From contig PMFN01000020.1 of NCBI GenBank assembly GCA_003155135.1, forward strand, positions 1-64,000: DNA of 64,000 nucleotides. Reading direction: 5' to 3'. The stretch's first letter is position 1. Each line of letters begins with the position of its first letter. The notes under the pieces are model-generated. The model made no database searches. It had not been told where the DNA came from and saw only the letters and a list, made by a program, of their open reading frames with translations. The translations under genes and the position numbers were made by a program. Source of the DNA: Acidimicrobiaceae bacterium (lineage in GTDB: Bacteria; Actinomycetota; Acidimicrobiia; Acidimicrobiales; RAAP-2). Below are positions 59,722 to 64,000 of this stretch, piece by piece.

Positions 59722-60777
59722 GCTGTCGAGTGGGCGGTTCGATGATGGGACGGCCTCGCCGAGCGAGTCCACGACGCTGCGGACGCGACCCGGGAGCAGG
59801 GCGAGAGAGAAGTGGGCATCGGCGCGCGCGAGGTTGCGCTCGAGTGCAGAGGTGTCGCCACGGCGCAACCATTCGTCGAGACGCCAGGACTCGGCGATGT
59901 CGAAGAACTCGAAGCCGAAGCCGAGTAACTCCCGAGCGACCGGGTAGCGGCCGATGGCGAGTGGCCGGCGGTAGGTAACTGATTCGATGGTCGGATTGCC
60001 GAAGCCCTCCCAGAAGGACGGAAGGGTGATCACGTCAGCGGCTGCATACGCGTCGCTGATGTCGTTGATCGCCCCGCTGCCCCGGATGACCGGGCACGGG
60101 GTCTCCGCTAAGAGGCGGTCGAGCTCGGGTCCGTAGCCGTCCTCTGCGCGGCCGAGGAGCCAATAGGTTGCACCGAGCGCGGCGGCGAGCTCGAGCCCGC
60201 CCGGGATGTTCTTGCGCGCGAGTGCACGGGTCGGCTGGAGCACGAGGCGCTGCTGCTCGTCGAGCCCGAGCCTCTTGCGCGTGCCTGCGCGGTCGCCGGG
60301 CCGCTGGCTCGTGTCGAACGTGTTGTAGATGGTCCGCGCGTGGATCCCGCGCTCGGCAAGCTCACGGCGGCTGAGCTCGTTGATGGTCACGTGGCGCCAG
60401 GCGTCATCGGTTGGGGGGCCCTCGATGTGCGCCAGGTGCGGTCGCTGCCAGGGCAGGTCGTGGTGGTGGAGGATCGTTGGCCGTCCCCTGCGCACGTCGG
60501 CCACCCGCCTCGACGCACCAGGATTCAGCGGGAGCGAGCACAGGTTCTCGACGATGACCAGGTCACAGCCCTCGAGCGCCTCGTCGAGCTCCCGGTGGCT
60601 GGGGGGATCCGCCGCGCCGATGGCAAGCCCTGGGACCAGCCGGTCGACCGGGCCCTCGCCTGCGACCGTCACGGTCGTGTGGCCCAGTTGGCCGAGTGCC
60701 CACGCCCACTTCGCCGCCTCGACGGACACGCCGTCGGGGCCGCCCAGACGGAAGGAGACGATGGCTACCAGCGACAT
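59719..60777 (-). CDS. Glycosyltransferase (GT4-like)
   Basis: A 352-residue GT-B fold enzyme. It begins MSLVAIVSFRLGGPDGVSVE, with a Gly-rich donor-loop. NVTIYN-like RHVTINELSRRELAERG, TIYNTFDTSQ and QPTRALARKNIPGGLELAAA appear in the linker and second domain, and SFWEGFGNPTIESVTYRRPL carries the E-x7-E-like donor motif. It likely adds a sugar to a lipid or polysaccharide. ATG 60777 has TACGCT 8 nt upstream; the longer frame is Arg/Ser/Pro-rich and not coding. Confidence 0.88.
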   Translation of the reverse strand: MSLVAIVSFRLGGPDGVSVEAAKWAWALGQLGHTTVTVAGEGPVDRLVPGLAIGAADPPSHRELDEALEGCDLVIVENLCSLPLNPGASRRVADVRRGRPTILHHHDLPWQRPHLAHIEGPPTDDAWRHVTINELSRRELAERGIHARTIYNTFDTSQRPGDRAGTRKRLGLDEQQRLVLQPTRALARKNIPGGLELAAALGATYWLLGRAEDGYGPELDRLLAETPCPVIRGSGAINDISDAYAAADVITLPSFWEGFGNPTIESVTYRRPLAIGRYPVARELLGFGFEFFDIAESWRLDEWLRRGDTSALERNLARADAHFSLALLPGRVRSVVDSLGEAVPSSNRPLDS

Positions 60778-60785
60778 CGGCCCGC

Positions 60786-60791
60786 AGCGTA
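60786..60791 (-). promoter_or_regulatory. -10 element for glycosyltransferase gene (leaderless)
   Basis: TACGCT on the minus strand, 8 nt before ATG 60777, without a Shine-Dalgarno sequence between. Confidence 0.45.
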
Positions 60792-60823
60792 GGACACCGG
60801 ACGTGCGCCGCCCGACAGCCCGC

Positions 60824-62083
60824 TCAGTGCTCGAGCGCCCTCGAGGCGGTCCGCCCGAGGAGTCCGAGTGCCTCGGCGCCACGCCAGAGGTCCTCGTGTG
60901 CACGGGGGTCGGCAACCCTTTCGATGATGAGGCGGGCCTGGTCCCCCTCGCTCGCACCGAAGATCTCCGCGGCACCGTGCTCGGTGACCACCGCCGAATG
61001 TTGGATCGAGGTGATTGGCTGGTCGAGGATGGGCACGATCGACGAGGTGGCGCTCCTGTCGTGCCACGAGCGGAGCGCGATGAGCGCGTGGCCGCCCCGC
61101 GAGTGCAGGGCGCCGACGACGAAGTCGGGCTGTCCCCCGAACCCTGAGTACATCTTGTGCCCCAGGCTGCTGGCGTTTGCCTGGACGAAGAGGTCGAGCT
61201 GGAGCGCCGAGTTGAGCGAGACCATCGACTCGTTCCTGGCGATGAGCCCCGGATCGTTGATGGTTTCGGTCCTCGACATCCGCAGGCGCGGGTTGCCGTC
61301 GGCCCATTCGTAGAGCTCCGGTGAGCCGAAGAGGAACGAGGACTGGATGACCCGGTCCGGGTCGAGCGCGCCGCAGCGCTCGAGGTTGAGGACGCCGTCG
61401 CTGATCATCTCGGACCACACCCCGAGGTTGCGGAGCTGGTAGAGGTGAGGTGCGGTGGCGTCGGGGACCTGGCCGATGCCGAGCTGGATCGTCGACCCGT
61501 CGGTGATGAACCGGGACACGTTCTCACCGATCTGGGCGGTGACGTCGTCGAGTGGTCGCTGCGCGGGCGATGCGAGCTCCTCGTCGGCCTCGAGAGCGAA
61601 GTCGACGTCGTCGCAGTCAATCTCGGCATCCCCAAAGGTGTACGGCATGAACCGGTTGACCTGGGCCACGACCTTGCCCCCGTTGCGGCGGACGTGCTCG
61701 ATGGCCGCAGAGAGGATGTTCACCTCGATGCCGAGCGAAACCTTTCCGCCCCTCGGCGGTGAGGTCTGGACCAGCACGCAGTCAGGCGGGCGGACCGTGG
61801 CGTAGAGGCGCGGGACGAGCGACAGGCGAGTGGGGATGTACTCGACGCCGTCGTCATGGCGCAGACCGGTCCCGATGAAGGGCGTCTCGTTGACCACACC
61901 GTCTCTGACTGGCAGGCCGCCGCGCGCGTTGAGGGTGAAGGTGTGGAACTGCGCGAGTGTGGCGTCGAGGATCTGGACCAGGGCCGACGGGGTGGCGAAG
62001 TTCCCGCCGATGACAAAACGCGGCTCATCCCCGCCGACGGCAGCGAGGTGGCTGGCCAGCTCCTGCTCAGAGACGCTTTGCAT
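60824..62083 (-). CDS. Acetyl-CoA hydrolase/transferase-family protein (CoA-transferase)
   Basis: A 419-residue CoA-transferase of the acetyl-CoA hydrolase/4-hydroxybutyrate CoA-transferase family. NETPFIGTGLRHDDGVEYIP, VLVQTSPPRGGKVSLGIEVN and DGSTIQLGIGQVPDATAPHL precede GHKMYSGFGGQPDFVVGALH, the C-terminal family signature. Start at ATG 62083 with TAGCGT 7 nt upstream. The substrate acid cannot be told; acetate, butyrate and 4-hydroxybutyrate are family options. Confidence 0.88.
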   Translation of the reverse strand: MQSVSEQELASHLAAVGGDEPRFVIGGNFATPSALVQILDATLAQFHTFTLNARGGLPVRDGVVNETPFIGTGLRHDDGVEYIPTRLSLVPRLYATVRPPDCVLVQTSPPRGGKVSLGIEVNILSAAIEHVRRNGGKVVAQVNRFMPYTFGDAEIDCDDVDFALEADEELASPAQRPLDDVTAQIGENVSRFITDGSTIQLGIGQVPDATAPHLYQLRNLGVWSEMISDGVLNLERCGALDPDRVIQSSFLFGSPELYEWADGNPRLRMSRTETINDPGLIARNESMVSLNSALQLDLFVQANASSLGHKMYSGFGGQPDFVVGALHSRGGHALIALRSWHDRSATSSIVPILDQPITSIQHSAVVTEHGAAEIFGASEGDQARLIIERVADPRAHEDLWRGAEALGLLGRTASRALEH

Positions 62084-62090
62084 GGCGCTC

Positions 62091-62096
62091 ACGCTA
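62091..62096 (-). promoter_or_regulatory. -10 element for CoA-transferase gene (leaderless)
   Basis: TAGCGT on the minus strand, 7 nt before ATG 62083; no ribosome-binding site lies between. Confidence 0.45.
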
Positions 62097-62214
62097 ACCG
62101 CGATCCGAATTTGGCAAGGAAGGGGACTCGGAGCCGGGCACCGGGTGACGAGGCAGCGCATCGCCGTGGTCCCGCCGGCGTCGCGAGCACCGAGCCGCCG
62201 AAGCGGTGGGGTAG

Positions 62215-63261
<1,047 letters not shown>

Positions 63262-63297
63262 CACCGGGCTGCGGGCGGTAACCGAGGGCCCGAAGAG

Positions 63298-64000
63298 ATG
63301 ACCGCCACAATCAGTGCCAATCCACTCGGCATCCTCATAGCGTTCGGCGCGGGCATCATCTCGTTCCTCTCGCCGTGCGTCCTCCCCCTCGTCCCGGGCT
63401 ACGTCTCGATGGTCTCGGGCCTTTCTGTCGCCCAGCTCGAGGCCGATACGCCCGGAGACCGGCCTCTGGCACCTTTGCTGCGCGGCATCGGGCTGTTCAT
63501 CGCCGGGTTCACCGTCGTCTTCGTTTCGCTCGGCGCGGCCGCGTCGGGGCTCGGCCACCTGCTCGGATCGCACAAGGAGCTGCTCTCGGTTGTCGCCGGA
63601 GCGTTCATCATCGCCTTCGGCGCGGTCCTCCTGATCACCGCCCTGCCGGCCACGGCCTGGGCGCGTCTCGGTGCGGCCAACAGCGGCCGCGTCGCCACGG
63701 TCGTGACGGAGCGCCGATTCCAGGTCGAGCCCGCCCGTCTCGGGGTCTGGGCGCCCCCGGTGATGGGCATGGCCTTCGCCTTCGCCTGGACGCCGTGCAT
63801 CGGTCCGGTCCTCGGCGCAGTGACGGCCCTGGCGGCCACCCGCTCCACCCTGGCCGGGGGCGTGGTGCTGCTGCTGGCCTATTCGCTCGGCCTCGGGGTC
63901 CCCTTCGCCGTGACCGGCCTCGCCTTCGGCCGCCTCACCACCCTCTACGCCCGGGCCCGGCGCGGGCTGTGGATCGTGCATATCGTGGGCGGCGTGATCC
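63298..64000 (+). CDS. ccdA: Cytochrome c biogenesis protein CcdA (partial)
   Basis: The first 234 codons of a CcdA/DsbD-like thiol-disulfide transporter; the gene runs off the window end. The two redox cysteines sit in mirror-image motifs: C27 in SFLSPCVLPLVPGY and C167 in AFAWTPCIGPVLG. Five to six helices are visible (LGILIAFGAGI, IGLFIAGFTVVFVSLGAA, LLSVVAGAFIIAFGAVLLIT and others). A short segment near residues 130-150 is an insert in the loop. Start ATG 63298 follows GAAGAG. It transfers reducing power across the membrane for cytochrome c maturation or wall thioredoxins. Confidence 0.93.
   Translation, partial: MTATISANPLGILIAFGAGIISFLSPCVLPLVPGYVSMVSGLSVAQLEADTPGDRPLAPLLRGIGLFIAGFTVVFVSLGAAASGLGHLLGSHKELLSVVAGAFIIAFGAVLLITALPATAWARLGAANSGRVATVVTERRFQVEPARLGVWAPPVMGMAFAFAWTPCIGPVLGAVTALAATRSTLAGGVVLLLAYSLGLGVPFAVTGLAFGRLTTLYARARRGLWIVHIVGGVI

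Overview
The window is high-GC and gene-dense, with coding on both strands. It looks like an Actinomycetota chromosome, most likely from the Acidimicrobiia or a related lineage. The support is an F420-type luciferase-like oxidoreductase, a wax-ester synthase/diacylglycerol acyltransferase, a monomeric NADP-isocitrate dehydrogenase, an RsbV-RsbW-SigF cassette, frequent GTG starts with 4-bp start/stop overlaps, and many starts 6-9 nt after a TANNNT hexamer (leaderless mRNAs). The lineage is inferred from gene content; no rRNA or tRNA gene was recognised.

Layout. 1-9045: accessory metabolism and efflux. It holds a DUF1275 membrane protein, an SRPBCC-EVE-MarR operon, an amidohydrolase with an MFS transporter, a decayed FMN-reductase pseudogene, and a TetR-MFS pair under a 24-bp perfect palindrome. 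9377-19630: icd, a zinc-independent MDR oxidoreductase, an alpha/beta hydrolase, a frameshifted ECF sigma factor, a VOC protein, a TIGR03086 protein, a class-C serine hydrolase and an APC permease that ends in a strong terminator. 19739-26587: a DUF4328 protein, a permease fragment abruptly joined to an ATP-grasp fragment, a PHP protein, and a cell-envelope group (SGNH hydrolase, phosphodiester glycosidase, CapA-like protein, lipoprotein) that shares Thr/Pro-rich linkers. 26683-33945: a VOC protein, a glycerol-kinase/GlpA-like/FAD-oxidoreductase operon, a polymerase-less LigD-type ligase and an SRPBCC protein.

34034-40125: general stress module (rsbV, rsbW, sigF and a small acidic protein behind a sigma-F-like promoter), an LLM oxidoreductase, and WS/DGAT divergent from a membrane-anchored esterase. 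40302-45172: a complete branched-chain-amino-acid-type ABC operon with a fused LivH-LivM permease. 45185-51031: valS and cysS back to back over a 20-nt spacer, a cold-shock protein and an acyl-CoA dehydrogenase. 51032-55980: an accessory island with an IS256-type transposase remnant, ArsR plus frameshifted AHSA1, two DHFR-like reductases and a PPOX-like protein. The island is bounded by two related acyl-CoA-dehydrogenase 3' ends. 56011-64000: a large pseudokinase/LPG-synthase-like membrane protein with a LMW phosphatase, TetR, a glycosyltransferase, a CoA-transferase, gmd, and ccdA running off the edge.

Most of the window is ordinary metabolism. The points most worth a second look are the sigma-F-type promoter with its acidic target, the symmetric -10 shared by valS and cysS, the leader similarity between the cold-shock gene and the ABC operon, the broken genes marking recent deletions, and the pseudokinase-flippase fusion.
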